Counted from the first letter of the stretch, positions 45,891-59,612 are shown. The stretch: DNA of 64,000 nt from Onchidella celtica (GCA_963931925.1 OZ007575.1:33534837-33598836), one strand, 5' to 3'. Numbers and translations are program-made. The notes: a model not told the origin generated them from the sequence alone.

Positions 45891-46760
45891 AAAAGGACAA
45901 AAAAAAAAAAAAAAGAGTCAGTCCCAGTAGGAGTATAGAGAGAAAGACTGGCAGGGAGGGCGTTTGGATTGAGAAATGTCGGAGGTGGAAGTGAGCAATA
46001 CAGACTGGGAGTAAACAGTGTCTAGAATACTGCACTGGTATCTACAAACTTTTCCTTTCTAAGGAAAAAGAAACACAAGACTTATTCAAGAGCAGTTTTA
46101 CTGTATGAAGACATGCAGTTACAATTGAAATCATGCATCGACAGCATTCTGCACGTTGGGGGGGGGGGGGGGTGTCCACGTGTATGACACATCCGTGTGC
46201 ATGTGCTTTTTTTTTGTTGCAAATTCATGAAACATGAAACTTTGTCTAAGACAATTGCAATGAATTTTTAAATGTATTGAGAAGCCGAGTTTCGTTGTTT
46301 GACGATATGTTGTGTTTGAAGCACATATTGTATCTTTGTTCTGTATGTCGAGAAAAATAAGTGTTCGGAAAGATTCGCAGCGCAGGGTTCATTTTTTTCT
46401 TAGACGCGTCTTGCCCCACCCTCGTGTTTTCTCCTCGTGGCTACTCTCCGCCTTATCTGAAGTCCAGCACGAGGCTACGTCATTGAAATATATGCAAAAT
46501 TTTGTTTTAGACCAAAATGAGTCTTGTCTTGAAAAGCTGCAATAATTATTGTCTAACGTAATACTGTTGTCTCACTTCTGCCTCACTCCATGAGTGTTAT
46601 TAAACTGGGGTTCTGGGCGGAGAGAAGAAGTTTAAGTAGGACATCCAGAAACATACCGGACAGTAAAGTCCGGGGCATACTGTGACCATGTAAGACCAAG
46701 AAACCCTCACATGGTGAGCTGTCATTGTGTGTGATAAAACTGTCGTGGCGAGTCTTGTGA
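45889..46760. other. Unassigned stretch, 15-G run
   Basis: Holds a G run at 46158-46172. No gene is recognised. Confidence 0.5.
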
Positions 46761-47110
46761 AAGTCACGGTGGTCTAGAGGCAAGGTGCTCCCCTCTCGTG
46801 CCGAAGTTACCGGGTTCAAATCCCGATCGGTGCAGGCAGGTTGGAATTCTGGGATTTTTCTCACTTTCCTGTCCCTGATGATGTGATAGGCAGGATCGAG
46901 CACCTAGTCTTCTCGGATAAGGACGGAAAATTCGGAGGGCCCATGTGCGCGTTAAAAATACCTTGGTAGTTGGAAATCGTGAACAGCAGGCCGTAAAAGG
47001 CCGCTGCCCGGGCAAAACAAAAAATATACAACAACGAACCCCTATCAAAACAAGAAAAAGTGAAGTGTAAATGCCAAGGGCAGTGAACCTCCTAAAATAA
47101 AGACCTAAAC
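46761..47110 (+). mobile_element. tRNA-derived SINE, copy 1
   Basis: The tRNA-like head has box A TGGTCTAGAGG (46770-46780) and box B GTTCAAATC (46814-46822), both fitting the RNA polymerase III consensus, followed by GATCGGTGCAGGCAG. The body has GGATCGAGCACCTAGTCTTC, TCGGATAAGGACGG, CGGAGGGCCCATGTGCGCGT and ACCTTGGTAGTTGGAAATCG, then the AGCAGGCCGTAAAAGGCCGC hairpin and GCCCGGGCAAAA. A long A-rich tail region ends in TAAAGACCTAAAC. Three other copies (56511, 58507 and 61257) share this order. The tRNA isotype is not clear. Confidence 0.88.
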
Positions 47111-48869
47111 CCTTGTGAAACGATTTCCTCGTCTGTGTTGATCAAGTCCTGGTTTATGGAATGTCTAATTTATTTGGTTGATCAGCCAGCTAGTTGGCTG
47201 GCGACATTAGGTCATGGAGCTTAAATGAGAGAGAAAAGGAGAAAACAACAACAACAACAACAACAACAACAGTTTGACTACTGAACGAGCTCTCATTGAG
47301 ACGTGGAAATTGTAAGTCGCCATGTTCACATCCAACTAATCGCCCGATTAAAATACACGAGTGGGTACCCGAGGGTCTAAAATTCACAGGAAGGAGATAC
47401 GGTTTGGAAGTGCAGCATTCGGGGAACAAGAGGATGGGCGGGGCAGGAGAGGAAGGCGAAAGACAAGAAACACGAATGAAAAATATATAATTATTATCAT
47501 TTTCCTTCTTGGTATTTTATTTCTTTTTTCTTTTTTTTTTAAAGCCCGACAAAGACATTTGATATTTTGATATTTCATATTTTTCCATGTCGCATTTGGC
47601 AAATATTTGAAATGTGTTTTTTTTTTTTTTCATTTTGAAATATTATTATGTTACATATCGGCCTATGTTATCTAGAAACAAATTTATGAAAAAAATAATG
47701 ATCATAATAAAACGCAGTAAAATCCCATAAACTGAAAAAAAATTTTTTTTTTAATTACAGCTTTTGTCGGAGATTAGTATAAAGATTAAGAATGAAATGC
47801 CAGGCTGACAGGACAATTTTTGCAGGGAGCGGTGTATGTAATTCCCGGGAACGACAGCGACAAATAATGGTCGAGCCGCAGGGAAAAAACATTTGATGCC
47901 GGGGTAAAATGACAAAATGAAAGCTCTGTCTTTGCTGTTAGTGAAACTTGAAAGGGTTAAGGTTTTAAATGGAGCGGAGCGGAAATAAACGAGCGTTTCT
48001 AGATTCTGAAAAAGAATTGGAATAACATAAATATTTTATGGGCGCAGACTAGTAAGGAATGGTGCAGGTAAAGAAAAACGAAGATAATGAGATGAATTTT
48101 TAAAAATGTTAAAAAAATTCAGTAGGAAATTGCGCCAGAAAAGAAAAGTGTCTGCATATGAGGAAGAAGAACATTTTAAAGAGGAAATTGAAGGAAAATT
48201 AAAAAAAAAGGGGGGAGGGAGGGTGGATTATAATGAAGATGGTGATAACATTATCCAGTTAATGGTGATGGTGATGGCATTTACATGTGATGAACATAAG
48301 AACAAAACAAGCCAATAAATGTAGTTAGTTCTAATTTTGTCCCCGGGTTTAGTGCGAGATTTGGATTGTGGTATTAAAAAGGATTTTGCTGATTGACGAG
48401 GCCGAAACAAGTCTGCCTCAATACTTCGAGCGCGTCAACAATGTCTTTGCGTCAGCTGGCGGAATAGAGAGACCTCGCACACTAAAGTCAAAATTGACGC
48501 AGAACAGGCTTGATCCATTGTGTCACCAGCTTAAGACACGATTTAAGGCAAGGGAGTAACGAGATGGCGCCTTTCGGGTTTAATTCTTGTTCAGAATCCG
48601 ACTGTCATCATAAAATACACATTTCCTGTGTTTCTTTGCCTTATTTATCTGGTGTGTGTGTATGCGTATGGGCATGTACGTCGTGTGCATGTTGTTTTCG
48701 TTAATGCTTGAAAAGGCAATGCATACACACATAATCACCAGCATGTTGGAGAGGGGCAAAGGGGGAGAGCACCAAAATAGGGGCAGATAATTATTTACAC
48801 GACACTCATTCACAGGAAGTTATTAGACTGCAATACGCGAGCAATTTGCACGTTCTTCGCTGCAAGCAC
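47111..48869. other. Unassigned, (CAA)n and T runs
   Basis: (CAA)n at about 47247-47271, T runs near 47530 and 47616. The frame at 48368-48559 (starts MVLKRILLIDEAETSLPQYF) has ordinary composition and CpG-bearing sequence, but no recognised domain or splice signals. Confidence 0.4.
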
Positions 48870-49170
48870 TTGAAATGCTGTAAGGACGCACTTAAAACCT
48901 TGCGCCAGCCACTTCGTTTGAAGTCCCTGTGAAGAATTGCTTTGTTAATTAGTAAATTGGGCGCATATTGAGGCATTGGCATGATCGCGCACTTGAAAAA
49001 GGATATTTATATTATTCCGCAACCTGTCGGACAGCGCCCGGTGACTTTTTGGTGCGCGCCGAAATGTGAACCATACCCGGGGCAGTTCATTATGTCAACG
49101 TTGTCAGATGGCGCACGGACCGACGGCTTACTGAACGCCGACGCGCAAACATTGGGTTAGTTTATAGTAG
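48870..49170. promoter_or_regulatory. CpG-rich unique block
   Basis: Non-repetitive sequence with many CpGs (GCGCGCCGAAATG, GATGGCGCACGGACCGACGG, GCCGACGCGCAAAC) and a homeodomain-type TTAATTAG at about 48945. A second CpG-bearing patch lies at 49370-49510. It looks like a regulatory element or unmethylated island; no transcript is visible. Confidence 0.25.
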
Positions 49171-51021
49171 GGCGAAGAGATAGATGGCGTGAAATTGGAG
49201 AAGCTTACCAAAATAAAGACGAAAGTGAGGACTGGAAACAAAACAGAATACTGAGTAAAACAACCCGAGAGGGGGGAAATTTAGAGGAGAAAGGGAACGA
49301 TAAAGTCGCAACGGGCAAAATAATGACGAGGGCTAAAATGAGGGCGATGATGTACTGAGAGTATATTTTTCAAGTCTGGACGCATGCCGTCAGCGAGCTG
49401 CGCTGCTTTGCTCACAGCTTGCTGATGTATATCTTTCGTACGGTCCGGGGCGGCGGACGTTTGTCGCAATGACAGCTAACGCCATTTGCAGTTCTGGCGC
49501 GTTTATCTGTCCTATCTGATACACATATATTTAAATATTACACATAATGCATTCTTTATTTTCTGTCTGGTTAAACAGGTGCACGCTAACACACACCGTA
49601 CACGTGTACACAAACAATATACACTCGAAAGACGATGAATGAAAGAAAAAAGCATGTTCATTTCGTTGTTCGTCATATCTGTTGGCCAGCATCACCGTTA
49701 CGTATCACAATGTAGCCATGAAATATTACACTGTCTTCAGTGCAAGTGCAGAAAGTGCATATTCATCAACTGGCGAGCATTTCGACGATGTCCGCAACTG
49801 GCGTACCACCACGTTGTGCAATGTCGTGTCACTTTGTAAATGTTTTCATGAAACGAAAATAGGAAAATCTCATTTCTTTGCGTATAATTATCTCTTACAC
49901 TAAGGCTGAGTTCAAAAAAACAACAACAACAATAAACAGCTAAACACGGGGGGGGGGGGGGGGAGGTTGCAAATGATGCGAGCAAAGAAAGTCATGTGTC
50001 TCCAACAGGAGAATAATATTCGTTTGACGTGTTTCTACCAACTAACCCGTTCGTACGTGTGTATGTATAATAACCTGTGTAAGTAAGTGTTGCCATGACG
50101 AAATTGATTCCAAAAAAAAAGGGGGGGGGGAGGGGGCGAAGGAGACAAGGAGAAAGGGCGGAGAGGGAAAATTTAGTGATTAAAAGGTAAACAGCTGAGA
50201 TAAATGAACGGGAAGCAACACGACTGAAGTGTGACAATGTGCGAGCACTTAAATTCTGTCATGGAAACCATACTGTTCAGCGCACGGGATCTCCTACAAA
50301 ACTTTAAATTTTGCACCCATGCGTGCGCTTAGTTCGCCTAAATGGCCTAAAGGACGTGTTTTTATGAAAGTTAAGAACCTTAATTGCGTTTGAAACGCCT
50401 TCTTTATTCTTGTATTCATTATCTGAGAATGAAATGTCTTTGTAGCTATGGATCTCTCAGTGCTGAAATTTGCTTTTGCGCCGCAATAGGAAGAGTTGTT
50501 ACTAACTTTTAAACATTTTACTTTTTTTTTTTTTTTAACTTGCAGGCAATAAGTACTACTGTTTTACGTTCTCTCATCTCACACAGAACGGTCTTTTCAT
50601 TCTCATAGAGATCTCTGAAATGATGATAGAGTCTTCAAATGGAAATCAATGAAATATTCAAGAAGAAACGTGAAAATTAAGATCAGTACAGACTTCCATG
50701 GTAACATTGCCGTTTGTTTGATCCTGGTAATAACATTTGATCTGTGGATTTGACACTCCGAGCCAAGACATACTTCTTTGAACATACTCTGCTCACCATT
50801 AGCACTTGGCCTTCGTTATTCCACCAGGGCATGGCAAGATTGCCACCTAGCAGAATACATTCTTGAGTCTTAGCAGCTCTGAGATTTGATTAGCACACCA
50901 TCTCAGAAAGAAATGGTTTATTGCCAAGATTCATATACCTTACTTTAGTATGTGCTGGAATCTCAGGTAACAACAACGGAATCGAAAATGTCATAATTTC
51001 TAGATAAAGTGCATCTATTGA
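49171..51021. other. Unassigned, G runs
   Basis: G runs at 49948-49963 and about 50121-50137, T run at about 50522-50536. No gene is recognised. Confidence 0.45.
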
Positions 51022-51500
51022 TCAATACTATAATGGCGCTAAAGGGTGAACATGTAAGCGCTTAACTCTTTCTATACCACAATTGCTTTTGATCAACTCA
51101 AAAAAAAAAAATTGTCTCGTCTTTAGCAGCTCATTATTAATGGCATAATGTTCAAAAGCATAACAAATGACATATCAAATGAAAGCAAAATGACAGCCTA
51201 TATAGGAAGCCATAACACTAGGATTTTCATAAAAATCGGTCAATTTAAGGATGGTAATGTTGGCTACTTTCGAGGCGCCGATGATTCGCTGCCTGGTATA
51301 TAAAGACCTTTGTGACTGAGGGACCAAAAATTTTGACGCATTTGTGGACTGCCTCAATGATTGATGATACATGACGTGGACACATCCATTTTGGACAAAA
51401 TTCAGCCCGTAAGTTTATTTATTTACGATTTTTGAACCGCAAATAATGAGATGCATTTTTGTCGAGTAGAATCTAGTAGAAAAAGTAGAAAGTGTGATAG
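51022..51500 (+). repeat. Dispersed repeat R, copy 3, with insertion
   Basis: Starts TATAATGGCGCTAAAGGGTG and CATGTAAGCGCTTA like the other copies. About 230 bp of different sequence follow (about 51070-51300; contains CATAAAAATCGGTCAATTTA and GGTATATAAAG), then the family resumes with GGGACCAAAAATT, CATCCATTTTGGACAAAATT and GCATTTTTGTCGAGTAGAAT. The intervening block is either an insertion or a replaced middle. Confidence 0.65.
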
Positions 51501-53636
51501 GAAATTTCGTTTTTCGGGACTATCTAGAATTGCTGATTTCTAAATCTGTGCTTGACGATCTCCTCCTCACGTATGACTGTTTGAGTATTGTTCTGTCAGC
51601 CTTTGGAAGTTCGAAAAATGAAAGTAACAATAAGAGAAGAAAACAAAAAATGACATTTTACATTTCTGTGACTGATTGATCCATACAACTGCAGCACTTC
51701 ATACACGTTCGTTCGGCCTTTGTTGACACAAGCACTACAATGTTTTTGTTGGAAAAAGTGGAAGTGTCCAAAATCAACAATTGCTTTTAAACACTACTGG
51801 GCATTTGTGGGACGCATTCTGGCCGGTCTGAAGTATATAGATCCTGAGGGTGACGGCAACAAAAGATAGCGGCTTATTGAAGGGTTGATGAACAAATTGG
51901 CGTTCCTAGTCAGAATATGAATTGAAACATTGATCGTTGACCGTCTATCAGTTGTATGACAGCGGCCGTCCACAAACTTTTTGAGTTATGCTTTCTTCAG
52001 GAAAGAAGACATTCGTTTGAAGAAAACATGTCGACACGATAACCGCCATCTTGTGCTAAGAAGAAGCAAGGCGATGGCTAGAATATAGAATGATTGGACA
52101 GAATGAAAACCTATCAATGATAGTATACTTCCGTATTTTTTCCGTATGAACAGTACCTACCAACTGCAAAGCCTCATAGACATATTGCGGCCTCGTAATA
52201 ACAGTGACTATAATTATAAACAATAGCAATTAATTTGGTGAATTTTGCTTTAAATTGCTAGAACTGTTGTGTTCATTTGGTTCATTAAAAAAAAAAATTG
52301 TCTTGTTATAAATTTGTTTACCTCAAGGAAGTCAATGTAATTATGAACCATATCTTGCCGGATCAACAGATAATTTACATTATCAAACAATAATTAACAT
52401 GTCTTTCCATGATTCCTAGCTTGAGCAATGTCATGTGCGGGTGTAATGTGTCATTGCACCCAGCCAACTACGTCTGGATCTGATCTAAGACATTTGCCAA
52501 GACCATGAGACGTCTCAGCCTCGATTTTTTGTATCAGCAGAACTGTCATTACTTTTGTCACATGAAATTGGTTCTGATTGTGCCCGAATTCCAATTTAGC
52601 ATTAACCCTTTCAGTGGTGCTGGTTCCGAAAAACTGGAAAGGCCTTGTGTCTCGGTGACCGTGCACAGTCGACATTCCTACTCATGTTTTTTTTATATTG
52701 CAAGAAGGTATCTTAGTGTAATCCATATTTTCTGCACGAAAACATCGCGATATTTAGATCTTCAGGTAAATCAGACCTTTAAAGATCACGATTACAACTT
52801 TGGCAATGAAGCGGTTCATTCACATTTCTGTTTTCGATTGTGACAAATCCAAAACTGAAATCCCCTCACTGACATTTTTGGATGCAAAATATTATAGGCG
52901 AACAAGTTTTACTCCTTCACATGTCAGAGCCATCGACCGTCCATTTCCTCTGGATCTTTAGACGGCCAAAACTTCCGCCTTGAAACCATCCTTCTCTCCC
53001 TCCCTCCCTTTTCTTGCAGGCTACTGTTGTTAGTTAGCAAGCCGTTGGTGTTGACTAGAAATCTCTACTGATGTTTGGAGAAAACCTTCAGCGCTTGCCA
53101 TCCCAAAGCAAAAAGCCCTCAGCGCGCACACACTCACCATGACTTTTAATACATCAAAGTCTCCCGGCGATGCAAGCTCCGCCACAGTTTCTAATTAATT
53201 CCGTAATTTTCTCCCCCTGGGCCGCTTTTGTCCTTTGGTGACAACTGTTTGCCTCATCCAGAGACTTCTGCCATGCGTTGGCACGGCAGTTCAACAGTGC
53301 CTGGTTTCATTAGCTTTTCCCACTTGTCACTGGGGCTCAACCATTCTCTTTTCTTTCGCTATTTAGACATTTCTCCACAGTCACCAAAAACGTCCGCGTT
53401 TGTTCATATTGGCTCTGAAGCACCATCTGAACCATCTCTTGTGTAGATTGTACTTTTGACCCGTCTTTTTTCTGATATCCTCTGATTTTCATTCCTTATA
53501 TTTTTTTTCTCCATTTTTTCCTCTTGGAAGTGTCTGTTTTATTCTCTGTAAGCCACTCCCCATGTGTTAATTTGATACTCTTGAATCATCTCCCATAGAT
53601 ATTTGTTCCCCATCAACAGTCTGCCCCACCCCCGTC
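51501..53636. other. Mostly unique sequence, no gene seen
   Basis: About 2.1 kb with no named repeat. TTAACCCTTTCAGTGGTGC at about 52603 resembles one piggyBac-like terminus, but no second end was found. The block at 53040-53300 is CpG-bearing and holds AATTAATT-type homeodomain sequence. Confidence 0.4.
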
Positions 53637-54195
<559 letters not shown>

Positions 54196-56510
54196 GCTCT
54201 CTTTTTTGTTCCCCCGCCCCCTCCCCTTTACTGTTTTATTCATTAAAAAAAAAAAATCCACTGAATTGCTTTGTTCGTAAGAAAAAAAAAATCAATTATG
54301 AAACCTGCTTTGAAAGTCACACGGCATAATAATATTTACAGACACATAATTGTGCAAAGGGATGTACACACGTGTAATTTACACTCTCACAAACAATTTG
54401 TGTGATCAGTGATTGAGCTGACGGGTAGTGAGTGACAAATCCAGAAGATACTATTGAGAAGCATTACCAGTGCATTGCCATACCGCATACTGTGCTATAT
54501 ATTATACTCATTCCCGTCGCCGTTCACATTCTGTTTTACTCAGATTGCCGTTTGCCATTTAACAGCCGTGTGACATTCGTCTTTTTCATGATTATTTCTC
54601 TCCTGCTCCAATACAGGCTGGAGGCGGGAGGAAGAGGGGGTAAAGGCTGGAGGTGAGGGGGCGGGGGGGGGGGGGTGGAGAGAAAGAGAGAGAGAGAGAA
54701 GCAACAAAATAGAATCAAATAAAAATTTCGCCAATCACAACCAATTTCGGCGTTACCCGTCTTTTCATACGCCAAACAATTCAACAGATTTACACAATTT
54801 CGTGCCTCACTTTTTCTCCCTCAATTCTTCTTTATCTCCTTATTCTGTCATTCTCTCTTAGGGAGCGTCCTCCCCCCCCCCACCCCGCCACCCCACCCCA
54901 CCCCACCCCCCTTGTCTTTTTTCCTCTGTCTTCACGCAACAATTAATTCATCCCCCCCGCGGTTTCATAATTTCCTAATTTCATCTTTGAGACGAGGGTG
55001 GGGAAAAAAAAAGGAAGTAATGAAAAACAAGAAAGAAACATCTCTTGCCGCAAGTTCCATTATTCTCCCGAGACACTGGTGCTGGAGTCTTCAAAGAATG
55101 CCGTAAATCGAAAAATAATATAAAAAAAAAAAAAATTTAAGAAAAGAAAAAAAAAAACGTGACGGGAAAAGAACATGGAAGGGGGGGAGGAGGGGAAGAG
55201 TGATTGGGTGGCGGGGAGAGGGAGGGAAATAGAAAGACAAGAGCAAAAGTGACGATGATAAAAAAAAATAAATAAGGCGCTCTTTTCATTTGTTGCATGT
55301 CGAGCCCTCTTGGGGGAGACGGACCCTTACAAAAAATTCCCTCGCCGTTGTTTTCTCAGATCCTCTAACCGCCTTCCACCGTCAGTTTTTAGATCTCATT
55401 CCTCATCCCGCACCAGTTGAAGATTGCAGCCCGCGCCTAAACAACCAGCGCTCGTCAATTTCTCAAACAAACTCGGGGAGCGCTCGTGCCCAGGAAGCCT
55501 CACCCCAGGGGCGCCCGAACGACAACTCAAACCCGTGGGCAACGGGCCATTGTCGGAGCTGTGCGTAAAATGGGGAGGGAATTATAGCCGAATACGATGC
55601 AGCGTTCTTTTGGAATGAAAACTCTGAAATCGGGACTCAAGGAAATATCAATCATCCGCATCATTGTTGAGAGATCGATTACTCAAGTTGAATGAATACA
55701 TTATTTTGAGGCAGGAGGTACTGAATTCCACACACTTTAATAGATAAATTTCTGGAACCAAGGCGATATTTGTCTTTTTTCTAGATCTAGAAGTATGAAA
55801 TATACCCGATTTATACACGTTTCTACACGATATCTGACAGACAAAATAACTACGATTTCCAGGGGGGGGGGGGGGAGCAGAGAGGAGAACTGAGGTGAAA
55901 CACAACCGATAATTCTAACAATCTTGAGAACGTACTTACATCATGATTAAGTTTGTAAAGAGTCCACAGATAATAGAAAATGTTCACTGCGATCACTAAT
56001 TGTGGTACAGACACCAGAGCACAACACACCAGACATCTGCCACATTTGCGACATGGGTTTTTAAAAGGCAGGGACTAACATGGCGCAGTTGACCATCTCG
56101 CAATGAATACGATTGCGCCCCGATCACCCTCATGTCTGCATTGATCTCCAAGTAGAGAGACAACACCACAATGTTGATGAAAACTCATCGAGGAAAAACA
56201 AATGTGATGCATCATGAGGGTTCGGTCCACAAGGCACATTTTAGGTCTAACTGAGTTATTGATATCAAGTGAAAGAGAACTCTTTTCCCTCGGATTTGAT
56301 GCTAGATTTATTGAATTCTTGAACATTTTTAAACTGTGCTGTAAGTAATTGAAGTTGATGACTATTAAAAAAATCGATAATTTTAAGCCCCAAAAGTTCA
56401 TTTGGGCAATTACCTGTACCTTCCGGACCGAACACAAATGTGTTTATTGGCTACATTTACATCACTTTTGACATTTAGTAGTGCAACCGAAAATCCCAAA
56501 ACTATGACCA
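54196..56510. other. Unassigned, G/C runs and a GC-rich block
   Basis: Includes a G run at about 54662-54675, C-rich DNA at 54870-54910, A runs at 55119-55133, and a G run at about 55862-55875. The block at 55290-55610 is GC- and CpG-rich and non-repetitive; its 92-codon frame has no recognised domain. Confidence 0.45.
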
Positions 56511-56921
56511 GGGGATACGTTGGTCCAGAGGCATGGTGTTCGCCTCTCATGCCGAACGTATCGTGTTCGATCCCCGCTCGGTGCAGGCATGTTGGAATTT
56601 TATTTATTTATTTTTTTTTGAGGGAAAAACTCCTGTCCCTGATCCTGTGGTAGATAGGATCGAGCACCTAGTCTCCTCGGATAAAGGCGAAAAACTCGGA
56701 GGGCCTGTGTGCACGTTGAGCACGTTAAAGATACCTTGGCAGTCGGAAATCGAGAAGAGCAGGCCGAACAAGGCCGTTTGCCCGGGCAAAATTCTAAAAA
56801 GAAAACTAATCCCTGTCACAAAAACACACAGAAACAACAGCAAGAAAAATATAAAAAAAACAACGTGAAAAGCGAGGTGTAGATTCCAAGAGCAGCGAAC
56901 CTCCTAGAGTTAAGACTGAAA
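56511..56921 (+). mobile_element. tRNA-derived SINE, copy 2
   Basis: Box A TGGTCCAGAGG (56521-56531) and box B GTTCGATCC (56565-56573), then the family body and the GGCCGAACAAGGCC hairpin with GCCCGGGCAAAA. A long A-rich tail follows, ending in GTTAAGACTGAAA. A T-rich insertion (about 56600-56622) follows the tRNA part. A 111-codon frame through it is a SINE translation, not a gene. Confidence 0.88.
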
Positions 56922-57837
56922 TATTCCCTAAAATATGATCTGAGATCGGTAGCAAAGTTCACATGGCTTACTGTAAATCTTGTTTTTCTTAGACTTATGG
57001 CAATAACTCAGAGTCACAAAGTTTAACCCGAAAATGCCCCTGTTAATGTTTTCCTTGTCTTCAGGGGGGCTGAAACAGTAACCAATCAGTACACAACAGT
57101 GCAACTCGATTACACAATGTGCCCTGCTATCTGACCGAGATCGAATCTTGGATTCGACTTCGTATCTCAAGCTCTTGATCAAGTCCATCGTTTGTGATTA
57201 TCGTCGGGGTTTCCGCCCATTCATCCCCCTTGCAATTCTCTGTAAAAACCTCTTTTGACTGTTCTTATAAAATAATATATTCCATTATTTCCATCTGCCG
57301 TTTTCTTTCTGTTGATATTTGCTGGAAAGTTGCCTACATTCCATTTCATTTCTCTCTTGCATCTTCATATCCAATTGTTATTTCTTCCTCGTTTTGTTAT
57401 TTCCCCTAATGAATAAACACAAAATCGGTTCAAGCATTTTATTTTAGTGGGAAATCGTTTCCCCTTGTGCCTATTCCAAGATGTTTGAACATCAACATAC
57501 ATTTAACAAAGAAAGAAAAAAAAAGAAGAGGTTCCTTACCGGGGAGAAATTTCCCCTTGGAGGGAAATTTTAGGATTTTGGGGGGCGGGAGGGGGGGGGG
57601 GGATACATGGCCCTTTATGATGCACACTGTATGTGATGCAAAAGTATGGAGCTGCATTTACATGGCCTATCAAAGCTATATAAACTTAAGTATTAGGTTA
57701 TTGTACACTGTACGTAACGAAGTGCTGTGTATCCGAAATTCCCTACGCTGTACAGAAATACAGTTGAGTCTGAATTGCCGTATATAGCATACTTTTAAAT
57801 TAGATCTTTACAAGTGTTTTTGGTTTTGGCTACACTA
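56922..57837. other. Unassigned stretch, G run
   Basis: G-rich patch at about 57578-57602. No gene is recognised. Confidence 0.45.
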
Positions 57838-58245
57838 ATGGAAAGGAGGAAGAAAGAAAGTAAGAAAGAGAGAAAGGAGGAAAGAAGGAAGGAAGGAAGG
57901 AATAAAGAAAGAAAAGAAGGAAGGAAGGAAAGAAAGGAATAAAGAAAGAAAGATAGAAGAAAGAAAGAAAGAAAGGAAGGAAGGAATGAAGGAAGAAAAA
58001 AAGGAGAAAAGAAGGAAGGAATAAAGAAAGAAAGGAAAGAAAGAAGGAAGGAAGGAAAGAAGGAATGGAAGGAGGAAAGGAGGGAATAAAGAAGGAAGGC
58101 AAGAAAAGAATAAAGAAGGAAAGGAAAGAAGGAATAAAGAAAGGAAGGAAGGAACGAACGAACGAACGAATGAACGAAAGAAAGAAAGGAAGAACGGTCG
58201 AATGAACAAACAAACGAATGAAAGAAAGAACGAAGGAAACACAGG
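57838..58245. repeat. (GGAA/GAAA)n purine array
   Basis: About 390 bp of GGAA and GAAA units with GAAT and GAAC variants toward the right. The 135-193 codon minus frames read Ser/Phe/Leu repeats and are rejected. Confidence 0.95.
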
Positions 58246-58506
58246 CCAGACATAAAGACACTGATGTCAACAGAGTTTGAGGTCATCCGCATTTGGTACA
58301 CAAAAAGTACAGATAAATACAAAAATATTCTATACTTGACAACTTTAAATGCCACTGCGTCCACCTGAAACCGCAACGTATTGCCACCTGTTTCACTGAT
58401 GTCTCAGTCAGCCCCACAGACCTCAGATTCAGGCTTTTTTAGACGGATCGTTTTTGCCTTTTACATGTCATTCAATACGTTTCAGTGCCAACCAGGCCCC
58501 CTCTAA

Positions 58507-58900
58507 GGGACGAAATGGTCTAGAAGCATGGTGCTTGCCTCACCTGCCGAAGGTGTCTGGTTCGATCCCCGGTCGGTGCAGGCAAGTTCGAAGTTTCTTG
58601 GGGGAAAAATTCCCCCTTCCTGATCCTGTGGTTCGTAGGATCGATCACCTAGTCTTCTCTGATAAGGACGACAAAGTCGGAGGGTCCGTGTGCACGTTGC
58701 GCACGTTAAGGATCCCTTGGCAGTTGAAAGTCGAGAAGAGCAGGCCGCACAAGGCCCTTACCCGGGCAAAATTCTAAAAAAAAACTAATCTCTGCCACAA
58801 AAAAACAAAAAACACAGAAATAAGAACAAGAAAAATAAAACAAAAAAAGCCAAGTGTAAATGCTAAAGGCAACGAACATCTTAACATAAAGACCTAAACA
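58507..58900 (+). mobile_element. tRNA-derived SINE, copy 3
   Basis: Box A TGGTCTAGAAG (58516-58526) and box B GTTCGATCC (58560-58568) are followed by GGTCGGTGCAGGCAAG, the family body, the AGGCCGCACAAGGCC hairpin and CCCGGGCAAAA. An A-rich tail then ends in ATAAAGACCTAAACA. With copy 2 it shares an extra GCACGTT-(N)GCACGTTAA doublet absent from copy 1, so the two form a subfamily. Confidence 0.88.
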
Positions 58901-59514
58901 CCAGGTCCCTCTCCATGTAACTTGATAACCACTGAGTGCTTGTTCAGTTATTCTGTAACCCCTGAAGCGGACTGTCTGATTCATTCCCTGTGCTCACCCA
59001 CAAGTGTTTCCCACGTCTCCAGAAAAGCCAATACTGCCAATCCCTTCCCCACTCCCCAACTACCAAACTTCCCTCTTTCTTCACCCATTCCCCTCCTGCC
59101 TTTGCCAGTTTAATTAGCATATGAATGTCTTCGGGGGCTAAGAGAACAGACAGACTATAATATTACCGAGACTAAAATGCCTCATACTTCAATATAATAA
59201 TAGTAGTCATCACGACAAAAATAACGTTTAATCCTCAGAGATTTTCCGTTTTCAGTGCTGAGAACGAGTGTAGAGTCTAAGTATCTTGGAAGTTGAGAGT
59301 ACGTGAAGTAGTAAGCTCTATAAGCCTCAAGCCAAAGACATCCGAAAATGGTCCAAGGATAAACACTGATTAATAATCTTTATCCTGCAGTTTTGAGACA
59401 CCCCTGTCAAAATTATGCTTTAATAGTGTCCTTATGAACTTAAGACTTTTGATTTTTTTAAAAATCATACTATACGTTTCAATTTCAGATTAAACAAGTT
59501 GTTTCCAGCTACGT
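58901..59514. other. Unassigned stretch, no gene seen
   Basis: No gene or named repeat is recognised. Confidence 0.45.
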
Positions 59515-59612
59515 TATCATTCTGGAATATTCTGTCTATCGTCTTACTTCTTTCTAGCACAATGTGACCGTTACCCCGTCATCGTGATTTCTCTAAACTC
59601 AGATTCAAAACT
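59515..59612 (+). repeat. Dispersed repeat D, copy 3
   Basis: Carries ATTCTGTCTATCGTCTTACT, TCTTTCTAGCACAATGTGAC, CGTTACCCCGTCATCGTG and AAACTCAGATTCAAAACTC, the same order as copy 1. Confidence 0.45.

Noticed and set aside
46764-46840. Functional tRNA gene
   Set aside because: Boxes A and B fit, but the acceptor stem does not pair and the sequence continues into a SINE body found in other copies.
52603-52640. Second piggyBac-like MITE
   Set aside because: TTAACCCTTT end present but no matching GGGTTAA end nearby.
57795-58376. 193-codon Phe/Ser-rich minus frame, superficially membrane-like
   Set aside because: Translation of the GAAA/GGAA array; the hydrophobic pattern is compositional.
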